Source of the DNA: Methanothrix sp.
GTDB taxonomy: Archaea > Halobacteriota > Methanosarcinia > Methanotrichales > Methanotrichaceae
Reading direction: 5' to 3'
NCBI GenBank assembly: GCA_028708055.1
Contig: JAQVZT010000004.1
Span: forward strand, 1 to 12,614
DNA: 12,614 nucleotides
Shown: piece after piece, positions 1 to 6,362 of the stretch
How positions within the stretch are numbered: the first letter of the stretch is position 1
How the letters are laid out: each line of letters starts with the position of its first letter
Translations under genes and position numbers: made by a program
The notes under the pieces: model-generated
What the model was told of the DNA's origin: nothing
The model's database searches: none
What the model saw: only the letters and a program-made list of their open reading frames with translations

Positions 1-185
1 GGATCTTGCTTGAGGATGTACGACTCAACTACATCCTGTGCCCAAAGTTCGGCAACTTTGTCCACATGATTCAGATATGATCTCTTATCATCGATCGTCT
101 TGCCTTTAATCGCAGGGAAAGAATACGGTGGAATGATTCCTGTTAGCTTATCCCTGTCTCTGGCAGCTCCAAATGGACTTTTCAA
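1..185 (-). CDS. 5' part of an unrecognised protein, cut by window edge
   Basis: A minus-strand frame opens with TTG at 185 and runs 61 codons without a stop to the left edge. It is preceded by a strong Shine-Dalgarno (GGAGGG, reverse of 191-196) five bases before the TTG, and by a TATA box (222-230) about 26 bases before the expected transcript start near 200. The N-terminus reads MKSPFGAARDRDKL, and a stretch GIIPPYSFPAIKGKTIDD follows at about residues 16-33; the rest is helical and charged with no signal peptide or membrane segment. I do not recognise the family. The ribosome site, promoter spacing and protein-like codon content make the gene itself convincing; only the function is unknown. 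It is divergent from drg. Confidence 0.75.
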   Translation of the reverse strand, partial: MKSPFGAARDRDKLTGIIPPYSFPAIKGKTIDDKRSYLNHVDKVAELWAQDVVESYILKQD

Positions 186-221
186 ATTATCCCTCCTTAG
201 TAAATCCCTACGAACCCATAA

Positions 222-230
222 CTTATAAAG
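222..230. promoter_or_regulatory. Near-palindromic TATA box between divergent genes
   Basis: CTTATAAAG reads nearly the same on both strands. On the minus strand it sits about 26 bases before an expected start near 200, giving a 15-base leader with the ribosome site of the gene that begins at 185. On the plus strand it would give a start near 252 and a leader of about 64 bases for drg. The minus-strand use is better supported; use by drg is a guess. Confidence 0.5.
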
Positions 231-315
231 GGGAAGCCTCATTTGCTGCTACGAAACCGGGGGCACTTCGAGCAGATGGCAGAGATCTGTTCCTGGCAGA
301 CATTGAGGATAATAA

Positions 316-1419
316 ATGGCAACCATCGAGGAACAGATCAAGGCACTGGAAGAGGAGATCTTTAACACTCAGAAGAACAAGGCTACCGAGCACCATCTGG
401 GCAAGATCAAGGCCAAGATCGCGAAGCTAAAGGCGCAGCAGGAGCTTCAAAAGATCAAGGGCGGCGGAGGTGGCAGAAGATACTACATAAAGAAATCCGG
501 AGATGCCACCGTGGCCCTGATAGGCTTTCCATCGGTAGGCAAATCAAGTCTGCTCAATTACCTGACCGGGTCCAAGTCAGAGGTTGCCGCATACCAGTTC
601 ACAACCCTGGAGGTCATTCCCGGGGTCATGAAATACAAAGGCGCGGAAATACAGATACTGGATATGCCCGGCATCATCAAAGGAGCCGCCAAGGGCAAGG
701 GCCGGGGCAGAGAGGTAATTACAGCCGCTCGCGCCGCGGATATAATATTATTATTAGGTGACGTCTTCAATTACAGGCTCGATATTCTGGAGCGTGAGCT
801 TTATGATGCAGGAATCAGGCTCGACAAGCAGCCCCCCAATATTCATATCACGCCGGACAAGAAAGGCGGAATAATCCTGCGCAGCACTGTCAAGCTCACC
901 CAGATGACTGAGTTTGAGATCGCAGATATCATCCGCGCTTATGGAATTGTCAATGCAAACGTCACCATTCGCGAGGACATCGACACCGACAGCCTGGTGG
1001 ATTTTTTGGCAGGAAACAGAGTTTACATCCCATCAGTTGTAGCTATCAACAAGTTCGACCTACGATACGGAAATGTAGAGACTAAAATCGAGGAAGATCT
1101 GGGAAGGGATTATCTGCCCATATCCTGCGCCACCACCCAGGGCCTTGAGGAGCTGAAGGATCTCATTTACGAGAGACTGGGATTCATTCGCGTCTACCTC
1201 AAGCCGAAAGGGGGAAAAGCAGATCTGCAAGAGCCGCTGGTGCTCCTGGAGGGAAGCAGCGTGAGATCGGTATGCGAGCACCTTCATCGAGACTTTGTAA
1301 ATCTCTTCCGGTATGCTCTGGTATGGGGGGAGAGCGCGAAATTCCCCGGACAGTCGGTTGGGTTGGAGCATGAGCTCAAGGACAGCGATATTCTCTCTAT
1401 TATTACCAAGAAACGGTAG
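316..1419 (+). CDS. drg: Drg-family (Obg/DRG) GTP-binding protein with TGS domain
   Basis: A translation-associated GTPase of the DRG subfamily of Obg-like proteins, universal in archaea and eukaryotes, thought to act with ribosomes or RNA in the cytoplasm. The 367-residue product is full length. Residues 1-60 are a charged coiled helix ending in a Gly-rich turn. The G domain shows G1 GFPSVGKSS (70-78), G2 threonines 96-97 in QFTTLE, G3 DMPG (116-119), G4 NKFD (245-248) and G5 SCA (270-272). A TGS domain fills about 290-366. The ATG at 316 has GAGG seven bases upstream. hpt follows 107 bases later on the same strand. No key residue is missing. The family call is firm; its exact cellular task in archaea is not well established. 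Confidence 0.96.
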   Translation: MATIEEQIKALEEEIFNTQKNKATEHHLGKIKAKIAKLKAQQELQKIKGGGGGRRYYIKKSGDATVALIGFPSVGKSSLLNYLTGSKSEVAAYQFTTLEVIPGVMKYKGAEIQILDMPGIIKGAAKGKGRGREVITAARAADIILLLGDVFNYRLDILERELYDAGIRLDKQPPNIHITPDKKGGIILRSTVKLTQMTEFEIADIIRAYGIVNANVTIREDIDTDSLVDFLAGNRVYIPSVVAINKFDLRYGNVETKIEEDLGRDYLPISCATTQGLEELKDLIYERLGFIRVYLKPKGGKADLQEPLVLLEGSSVRSVCEHLHRDFVNLFRYALVWGESAKFPGQSVGLEHELKDSDILSIITKKR

Positions 1420-1526
1420 CATAAGGATGTGGTAGTAGTACTGGTCCAAGAGACGGCCAGTTTCATCCTCTCATCCAACACCTTTATTTCCTCGATTCTA
1501 AAATACCAAGTCTTGAGGCTTTATCG

Positions 1527-2105
1527 ATGCTGGAAAGGCTGACAAGATCTTTGCTTGAAGCTCCCATCTTCAAGAGGGGCGAATATAACTACTTCATTCA
1601 TCCTATCACCGACGGGGTGCCCGAGGTCAGACCGGAGCTGATCCGGGAGATCACTGGCCATATCGTGCGCATTGCCGATCTGGAGGTAGACAAGATCGTG
1701 ACCGTTGAGGCTATGGGAATTCCCATAGGCATCAGCCTTTCCATAATCTGCGACATTCCCCTGGTGATAATAAGAAAACGCAAATACGGCCTTCCCGGCG
1801 AAATTGAGGTCTCCCAGGTGACCGGCTACTCCAAGTCGCAGCTATTTTTAAATGGCATCAATAAGGGCGATCGCGTCATCGTGGTGGATGATGTCGTCAG
1901 CACCGGAGGGACGCTTCTCGCCGTGCTTCAATCCCTGAAGATTGCCGGTGCCATCGTCAAGGATGTTGTAGTGGTAATAAAGAGAGGTAGCGGCGCTGAG
2001 CGGCTGAAGGCAGAAGGCTATTCGATCAAGACAATGGTAGATGTCGAGGTAAATGAGAGCCGGGTGACCAGTGTCAAGAGATCCGATAACGGCCAGGGAA
2101 ATTAA
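1527..2105 (+). CDS. hpt: Hypoxanthine/guanine phosphoribosyltransferase, archaeal type
   Basis: A purine salvage enzyme that joins hypoxanthine or guanine to PRPP to give IMP or GMP, in the cytoplasm. The 192-residue protein has the type I phosphoribosyltransferase PRPP loop VIVVDDVVSTGGT (117-129), the diphosphate-binding region EAMGIPIG (61-68) and a conserved KYGLPGE stretch (86-92), as in the archaeal HPRT group, which also resembles adenine phosphoribosyltransferases. The ATG at 1527 has GAGG (1515-1518) eight bases upstream. The 107-base gap after drg contains CTTTATTTC near 1481-1489, a possible weak TATA. Substrate preference (hypoxanthine/guanine rather than adenine) comes from family resemblance and cannot be proved from the sequence. 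Confidence 0.9.
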   Translation: MLERLTRSLLEAPIFKRGEYNYFIHPITDGVPEVRPELIREITGHIVRIADLEVDKIVTVEAMGIPIGISLSIICDIPLVIIRKRKYGLPGEIEVSQVTGYSKSQLFLNGINKGDRVIVVDDVVSTGGTLLAVLQSLKIAGAIVKDVVVVIKRGSGAERLKAEGYSIKTMVDVEVNESRVTSVKRSDNGQGN

Positions 2106-2196
2106 GCTCCAAAGAGCAGGATTAGAGCAGAGAGCTGGATAATAGCAAAGAAATTGGCGGCTTCTGCCAATATTTAGCTGCAAATTGAGAAAAGAA

Positions 2197-2556
2197 ATGA
2201 ACCAAGAAACTGGATGTCCGGGAAGGAATCCCAAATCGGACCAGGAGCCTGCTGCAATCTGCGGCACGAAAAGATGCTCTGAGGGAAAACTGGAGGAGGA
2301 TCTTCGTTCGGAGACGGTGAAATGGCAGAAGAAAGCGCAGGAATTATTCGAGAACATATCCGGCGATACGGATTTCCTGGATAACGTCTCGGCTTACATC
2401 AGAGACTGCCAGTTTTTCCTGGACAGGGGCGACCTTATCAGAGCTTTCGAGGCCATAATCTGGTCCTGGGCCTGGATGGAGATAGGTCTTGATAAAGGGC
2501 TCTTGCGAAAAGAGGCGAAAGCTAAGGCCAGCTCCTGCCGCAACGAGAAGAATTGA
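2197..2556 (+). CDS. DUF357 family protein
   Basis: A small archaeal protein of the DUF357 helical family, function unknown. The conserved part covers about residues 41-104, with the family-like stretch FLDNVSAYIRDCQFFLDRGD and then FEAIIWSWAWMEIGLDKGLL, expected to form a helical hairpin with an aromatic core. The first 30 residues are polar, contain three cysteines and look disordered. No membrane segment is seen. An in-frame TTG at 2185 would add four residues, but neither start has a good ribosome site; CAATATTTAG (2168-2177) lies about 26 bases before the ATG at 2197, which suggests a leaderless start there. The gene begins 91 bases after hpt and may be transcribed with it or alone. Confidence 0.85.
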   Translation: MNQETGCPGRNPKSDQEPAAICGTKRCSEGKLEEDLRSETVKWQKKAQELFENISGDTDFLDNVSAYIRDCQFFLDRGDLIRAFEAIIWSWAWMEIGLDKGLLRKEAKAKASSCRNEKN

Positions 2557-2573
2557 CCTCTGCGTTGATCTCA

Positions 2574-2756
2574 TCAATCCAGGGCAGCTTTATTATCCAT
2601 GGCAGCTTTGGTCATAATCCCAAATAGCAGCAATAAAGCAATAGGTACAACATAGCAGCAATAATCTTGGCAACCATAGCGACCACAGTAACCACAGTTG
2701 CCGCAGCAACGAAAGTACCATAATAACGATAGTAACCCTAGGTTAGTATTATATAC
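2574..2756 (-). other. Patterned intergenic stretch with a Cys/Gly/Tyr-rich open frame
   Basis: In this 225-base gap (2557-2781) the minus strand is open in all three frames for about 40 codons and shows a strong three-base rhythm. One frame, ending with TGA at 2574-2576, reads like a small membrane protein: WYFRCCGNCGYCGRYGC, then a hydrophobic run (VVPIALLLLFGIM), then a charged tail. It has no ATG, GTG or TTG ahead of the cysteines. The only good start, ATG at 2721, lies about 30 bases after the TATA box at 2747-2756, but opens another frame (42 residues, Leu/Trp-rich, stop at 2593-2595). The stretch could be a small gene with a frameshift, a decayed gene, or repeat-like DNA. No family was recognised. 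Confidence 0.3.
2747..2756. promoter_or_regulatory. Strong TATA box, readable in both directions
   Basis: TATTATATAC resembles an archaeal TATA box on both strands. On the plus strand it predicts a start near 2778, a few bases before the ATG at 2782, so the HExxH gene would be leaderless, in keeping with the lack of a ribosome site before it. On the minus strand it predicts a start near 2725, four bases before an ATG at 2721. Confidence 0.55.
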
Positions 2757-2781
2757 TTAGAATGGCGCATATTTACCTCAA

Positions 2782-3282
2782 ATGATCACCGACTATCGCG
2801 CCCGATTAAATGAGGCAAAATCCCTGCCGGATATCTTCGAGCTCGTCAAATCCATTGTCTTGAGGTTCCTGGGCAAGAGCCGGGGAGGACTCATGCTGGG
2901 CATGGCTAACCTGGGAAATAATCCTCAGGGCTTCTTTGGAGGCTTCTTTACCACCGGAACCAATGTCATCGTCCTCAATAAGATCCCGCTGCAAAGGATT
3001 AGAGAGACGCGCCCGGAACTCTACAAGCCCTACGTCTTTCACGTCCTCTTGCATGAGTACATCCACTCCCTGGGATACCTGGATGAGGCGGATGTCAGGT
3101 CAAAGGTTCTCGCTATTTCCAGCCAGGCTCTGGGAGAAGATCACCTGGCCACACAGATAGCATCAGGAAGCGGGGAGTTCATCAAGCACCTTGCCTACCC
3201 AGGGGTATCATGGAAGCCCGAAGACGAAGGGCTGGAACTGGTGCCGGGGTTTGATCGGTCCAGTGCGTCGTATATTGCCTGA
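2782..3282 (+). CDS. Putative zincin-like protein with HExxH motif
   Basis: A 166-residue protein with HEYIH at residues 91-95 in the context YVFHVLLHEYIHSLGYLDE. An HExxH with a hydrophobic helix before it is the usual zinc-binding active site of metallopeptidases; an acidic residue downstream (E102 or E119) could be the third ligand. The N-terminal part has a Gly/Phe-rich turn (GNNPQGFFGGFFTTGTN, 45-61). No signal peptide or membrane segment is seen, so it is probably cytoplasmic. I recall similar unnamed proteins in methanogens but cannot name a family. The start is supported by the TATA box about 31 bases upstream and no ribosome site. The short length means peptidase activity is only inferred; it could be a non-catalytic relative. 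Confidence 0.75.
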   Translation: MITDYRARLNEAKSLPDIFELVKSIVLRFLGKSRGGLMLGMANLGNNPQGFFGGFFTTGTNVIVLNKIPLQRIRETRPELYKPYVFHVLLHEYIHSLGYLDEADVRSKVLAISSQALGEDHLATQIASGSGEFIKHLAYPGVSWKPEDEGLELVPGFDRSSASYIA

Positions 3283-3322
3283 TCTAAAATTGCCTGATCT
3301 AAAATTGCTTGATCTAAAATTG
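3274..3322. repeat. Three tandem copies of a 15-bp unit across a stop codon
   Basis: The unit ATTGCCTGATCTAAA occurs at 3274-3288 and 3289-3303, then once with a single change at 3304-3318, followed by ATTG. The TGA stop of the HExxH gene lies inside the first copy, so each further copy carries another in-frame TGA. Fifteen bases is five codons, so expansion keeps the frame. Confidence 0.95.
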
Positions 3323-3331
3323 TTTATTCAA

Positions 3332-3346
3332 TTTTTTTGGATTTTT
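3332..3346 (+). terminator. T-rich transcription terminator
   Basis: A run of seven T (3332-3338) and a run of five T (3342-3346) lie 50-65 bases after the HExxH stop. T-rich tracts without a strong hairpin are the normal intrinsic terminators of archaea. Confidence 0.6.
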
Positions 3347-3397
3347 CGTCAGCAAAATACAGCGTCACGCCTGCGCTGCAAGCTATCGGGCATCCAT

Positions 3398-3502
3398 TAT
3401 AAATATAAACGTAGATGGATTCGCAAATGTTTGCAGGCACAGCAGCCAATCAGCGCTGATTGCGCCGCAGGTGGTCGTTTCTGTGCCCAGGGCAAATGAA
3501 CA
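3398..3502 (+). promoter_or_regulatory. Promoter followed by a structured, possibly RNA, element
   Basis: TTATAAATA (3398-3406) is a good TATA box that would start a transcript near 3428. Starting there, a nested inverted repeat can be folded: TTTGC (3430-3434) with GCAAA (3492-3496), GGCACAG (3436-3442) with CTGTGCC (3481-3487). Inside lies CAATCAGCGCTGATTG (3447-3462), a perfect 16-bp palindrome that can form a 6-bp hairpin with a GCGC loop, then a small CGCC/GGTG hairpin. The transcript would be either a small RNA of about 70 bases or the 150-base leader of the DUF1003 gene; the palindrome could instead be an operator. A possible second TATA (TATAAT, 3533-3538) is nearer that gene. Confidence 0.4.
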
Positions 3503-3576
3503 TGGAGCACGGACAGGTTATTGATCGATGCCTATAATGCGGTTTGATCATAATCTGAATATGCAGAGGGTTAAAA

Positions 3577-4032
3577 ATGAGAAAACTGGAATTTCCGGAT
3601 CCATTCACGCATGATCATCCACCTGTCCGAGAGCTGAGCGACATAGATCCCGGCCCATCTAGTCGAGGAGAGAGGTTTGCCGATTGGGTTTACGAGAACC
3701 TCGGTTCATGGAGATTCATACTCGTGCAATCGATTCTTGTGGTCGTTTGGGTGATACTCAATGCGACCGCCTACGTGCGACCCTGGGACCCCTATCCGTT
3801 CATCTTCATGAACCTGATCTTCTCATTGCAGTCTGCCTACACTGCGTCTTTAATCCTGATGAGCCAGAATCGCCAGGATCGCCTGAAAGCGCATAATGAT
3901 TATCTGATGAATCTCCGGGCAGAGCAGGAGTCTAAAGCGGCGCTGGACAATTTCGCCGCCCAGAATAAGGCGCTGGAGGAGATCTATTGTGAGATTCTTT
4001 CTTTGAAGAGCAAAATGGAAAAGACTGATTGA
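3577..4032 (+). CDS. DUF1003 family membrane protein
   Basis: A 151-residue inner-membrane protein of the DUF1003 family, widespread in bacteria and archaea, of unknown function. Residues 1-35 are polar, followed by an amphipathic stretch and a first membrane helix at about 45-65 (FILVQSILVVVWVILNATAY). The family signature DPYPFIFMNLIFSLQSAYTA begins at 71 and forms the second helix to about residue 96, followed by SQNRQDR (97-103). The C-terminal 50 residues are a charged helix, likely coiled coil, ending in KSKMEKTD. The ATG at 3577 has GAGGG (3566-3570) six bases upstream. It stands alone on the plus strand and converges on the DUF2156 gene. Confidence 0.92.
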   Translation: MRKLEFPDPFTHDHPPVRELSDIDPGPSSRGERFADWVYENLGSWRFILVQSILVVVWVILNATAYVRPWDPYPFIFMNLIFSLQSAYTASLILMSQNRQDRLKAHNDYLMNLRAEQESKAALDNFAAQNKALEEIYCEILSLKSKMEKTD

Positions 4033-4229
4033 GATTATCGGAAGACGTTAGAATGCCACGCTTAAGTTGATTCCGCGTTCATGCGGCGGTGCCTTGGATG
4101 CTCCGTCTGCCTGCAGTGAGGTGCTCCGCCGCCGTTTCTCTGACAATAATCCATTTCTGGTTCTGATGCTTAATATCTGGTATCAATGGAGATTGCACTT
4201 TTGAGTGACGGGCATCACTTATCTCATAA
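4033..4229. other. Gap between convergent genes with a GC-rich inverted repeat
   Basis: No gene is seen. GCGGCGG (4083-4089) pairs with CCGCCGC (4126-4132) around a 36-base interior that itself holds the direct repeat TGCTCCG (4099-4105 and 4122-4128). The GC-rich stem stands out from AT-richer flanks and lies between two 3' ends. It could be a termination or mRNA 3'-end structure serving either gene. Confidence 0.4.
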
Positions 4230-5138
4230 TTATAATAGCTGCTCCAGGTCGTCTCTCCTGAGCATATGCACTTCTGTCATATGGTGTGGATGATATCGCA
4301 TCTTAGCCTCCCGGATTCCTTCTATGCCCATGTCGCTCTCCCGGTTTATGTAAATGTAGTCTCTGGCCAGAATCCTGGCAGTCTCAGCATTGATTGCTCT
4401 GTAAATTCCCTTGCAATCTGGCATGCCTTTTTCAAAATGAACCAGAGCTGTATCTCTATTTAATCCTTCAAAGATGGACATAGCACCTATCTTGCCATTG
4501 GCGCGGATGGCAAGCCCGGAGATCTGCAGCTCTTTGTAATGAGATAAGGCAAAGGAGACTGCTTCCTTTTCGCCGGCGAGCGATGGATCGGAGTCGCAGT
4601 CTTTCCAGTCGCACCATAGCTCCAGGAAATCTTTGATCTCGCCGATATTCTCTTCGCGAATTGTCTCCAGCTGGGGCAGGCAGGTCTTAGTAAATTTGTT
4701 AAGCTGATGGCGGATGGTTAGATATTTTTTGCCGGGCAGTTCCGCCAGATCGGTCGCGAGATAAACATACTCAAAGTATTTTCTCTGCTCATGGAACTCC
4801 AGGTCGGGATACAGCCCCGCTATCCACTCTTTTGTGTCCGCGTCCAGGATGACAAACGGATACTCCTCATCGCTCCTGGCGGCGAGCTTGAGAACATCAG
4901 CAAGAAGCTCCGGGTTTCTGGGACCTATGGGCGGACGGTAGCGCGTCATCTTTTCTATCGTGCTGGAAAGGATGATGCAGCCCTCCTGGCAGGCATACCG
5001 GTAATGGGCATAGTTGTTCCAGCAGATCATGTTGGTGAATGTATTGTCGCTGTGCTCCTGGGGATAGCTGCTGTAATGGCGGACAAAGAGATCCCTGTCA
5101 GAGAGTGTGACAGGCCTGAAGTCTGCGGCGCTCAGCAT
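4230..5138 (-). CDS. DUF2156 protein (LPG synthetase C-terminal-like acyltransferase)
   Basis: A 302-residue protein of the DUF2156 family, related to the C-terminal catalytic domain of phosphatidylglycerol lysyltransferases (MprF), which has two tandem GNAT folds. Family features seen are LAELPGKKYLTIRHQLNKF (131-149), HFEKG (234-238), KGIYRAINAETA (243-254), YINRESDMGIEGIREAK (263-279) and YHPHH (282-286). It has no membrane helices, so it is a stand-alone soluble form; the substrate is unknown and lipid aminoacylation should not be assumed. Its ATG overlaps the stop of the upstream GNAT gene by seven bases (ATGCTGA), showing translational coupling, so the two transferases probably work together or in one pathway. 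Length is normal for the family. Confidence 0.88.
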   Translation of the reverse strand: MLSAADFRPVTLSDRDLFVRHYSSYPQEHSDNTFTNMICWNNYAHYRYACQEGCIILSSTIEKMTRYRPPIGPRNPELLADVLKLAARSDEEYPFVILDADTKEWIAGLYPDLEFHEQRKYFEYVYLATDLAELPGKKYLTIRHQLNKFTKTCLPQLETIREENIGEIKDFLELWCDWKDCDSDPSLAGEKEAVSFALSHYKELQISGLAIRANGKIGAMSIFEGLNRDTALVHFEKGMPDCKGIYRAINAETARILARDYIYINRESDMGIEGIREAKMRYHPHHMTEVHMLRRDDLEQLL

Positions 5139-5563
5139 TCTCTTGCCTCTTCATTAAAGAGCATGGGAACATGTCCCGGCATGGGCGAAAATCCCAGATC
5201 CATGTAAAATTCCTCTTTGCCAGGTTCTGCGATCAGGCCGATCCAGGTGATCTTGCGTTTCTTGCACTCCTCCAGAAGCCGGGCGACGATCATCGATCCC
5301 ACTCCCCAGCTTCTCCAGTCGCTCTGAACCACCAGATCCTGAATATACCCGTCTGCAATGCCATCGGAGATCACACGGCCCATACCAACGGCCCTCCCGG
5401 TAGAAATATCAATCGCCACGGCGAAAAGAAAGCTTCCCCGGATCAGGTCGTTTATTCTGCTGGCATCCATCTGCTCCTTCCACCAGCCCGCCGCCCGGTA
5501 GAGATCCATAATCTCTTCCTCTCTCCAGGAACGCACGAGATCGATCCTGATTGAATTATCCAT
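5132..5563 (-). CDS. GNAT family N-acetyltransferase
   Basis: A 143-residue acetyl-CoA-dependent transferase. The acetyl-CoA loop is RSWGVG (residues 84-89), after the strand IQDLVVQ (74-80), and the fold ends with EEFYMDLGFSPMPGHVPM, the usual C-terminal GNAT strand pair. The acceptor molecule cannot be predicted. ATG at 5563 is chosen; an in-frame TTG at 5581 would add six residues. GGAG motifs lie about 12 bases before each, so the start is uncertain. It overlaps the DUF2156 start by seven bases and lies downstream of the nitroreductase gene with a 120-base gap that holds no other gene I can support. Confidence 0.85.
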   Translation of the reverse strand: MDNSIRIDLVRSWREEEIMDLYRAAGWWKEQMDASRINDLIRGSFLFAVAIDISTGRAVGMGRVISDGIADGYIQDLVVQSDWRSWGVGSMIVARLLEECKKRKITWIGLIAEPGKEEFYMDLGFSPMPGHVPMLFNEEAREC

Positions 5564-5683
5564 CAATTTGGATGTCTCCAAAATTCGTTTGTCTCCGAAA
5601 TCCTGTCCGGTAGGTATTGCGGTATTGCTCGATGCGCTTGATGAATTTGATGCACTCGGTGTGCTCGCTTTGCTGCATGCTGC

Positions 5684-6283
5684 CTATTCTATCCATTTCA
5701 GGACCACTTCTTTATCTCTCCTGGGTGCCTTATGGTCCAATTTCGTCGGATAGCCGAAGATGAGTGTGCCTTCCAGCTTGCATCTATCCGGAACGCCCAG
5801 ATCGGCTAAGATTGCCGGGTCCTGGCCCAATGGAGATGCAAGGCCGATCCAGCAGCTTCCTATTCCCAATGATCGGGCGGCAAGCATCATGTTCTCTCCG
5901 GCCAGAGCGCAGTCGATCTGCGGTGAGAAGGCATCGAAATCAGAGAATATCATTATGAGCAGCGGCGCATTGAAGAATATATTGAAATTTGGCCGGGACA
6001 CCATATTGACGAGACTCTTCATTTCCGGCCTGGTCGATCTGCCAGCCTGCTCCAGCCACAGCTCTTTGGATCTGCCGGAGAGCTTCGCTATCAGATCTCT
6101 GTTTTTTATAACCACAAACCGCCAGGGCTGCATGTTGGCGGCGCTCGGGGCATAGGTTGCTGCTCTGATCAGCTCCCGGACCACATCATCAGCGATATCA
6201 TCGGGAAGATAATCTCTTATCGAACGACGGGAATAGATGTTCTTTAGTACTTCATTTTCGGGGATTTTCAAATCATTGCTCAT
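5684..6283 (-). CDS. Nitroreductase family FMN-dependent oxidoreductase
   Basis: A 199-residue flavoprotein of the nitroreductase superfamily, which uses FMN and NAD(P)H to reduce varied substrates; many methanogens carry several. FMN-contact motifs seen are SRRSIRDY (18-25), PSAANMQPWRF (46-56) and AGENMMLAARSLGIGSCWIG (128-147), and the family end IFGYPTK (175-181). The protein is of the shorter type without a ferredoxin domain, and should act as a homodimer in the cytoplasm. The ATG at 6283 lacks a ribosome site; a TATA-like element (TTTTTATAT, reverse of 6311-6319) lies about 30 bases before it, so translation is probably leaderless or nearly so. Natural substrate unknown. Confidence 0.92.
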   Translation of the reverse strand: MSNDLKIPENEVLKNIYSRRSIRDYLPDDIADDVVRELIRAATYAPSAANMQPWRFVVIKNRDLIAKLSGRSKELWLEQAGRSTRPEMKSLVNMVSRPNFNIFFNAPLLIMIFSDFDAFSPQIDCALAGENMMLAARSLGIGSCWIGLASPLGQDPAILADLGVPDRCKLEGTLIFGYPTKLDHKAPRRDKEVVLKWIE

Positions 6284-6310
6284 AGTAATTGGAGCATGAT
6301 CCTCAAAGGA

Positions 6311-6319
6311 TATAAAAAC
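6311..6319 (-). promoter_or_regulatory. TATA box of the nitroreductase gene
   Basis: The minus strand reads TTTTTATAT, centred about 31 bases before the ATG at 6283, predicting a transcript start only about five bases before the coding start. Confidence 0.5.
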
Positions 6320-6362
6320 ATAAGGCGAGAGCCTACCCGCCCATTCGTCTTTTAGCTAGAAT

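Noticed and set aside
173..430. Plus-strand 85-codon frame at the drg start
   Set aside because: It overlaps both the minus-strand gene start and the drg N-terminus, has no ribosome site, and ends in an Arg/Ser-rich out-of-frame reading of drg.
3430..3502. H/ACA guide RNA
   Set aside because: An ACA follows the hairpin at 3500-3502, but the distance to any pocket is too long and no k-turn is seen.
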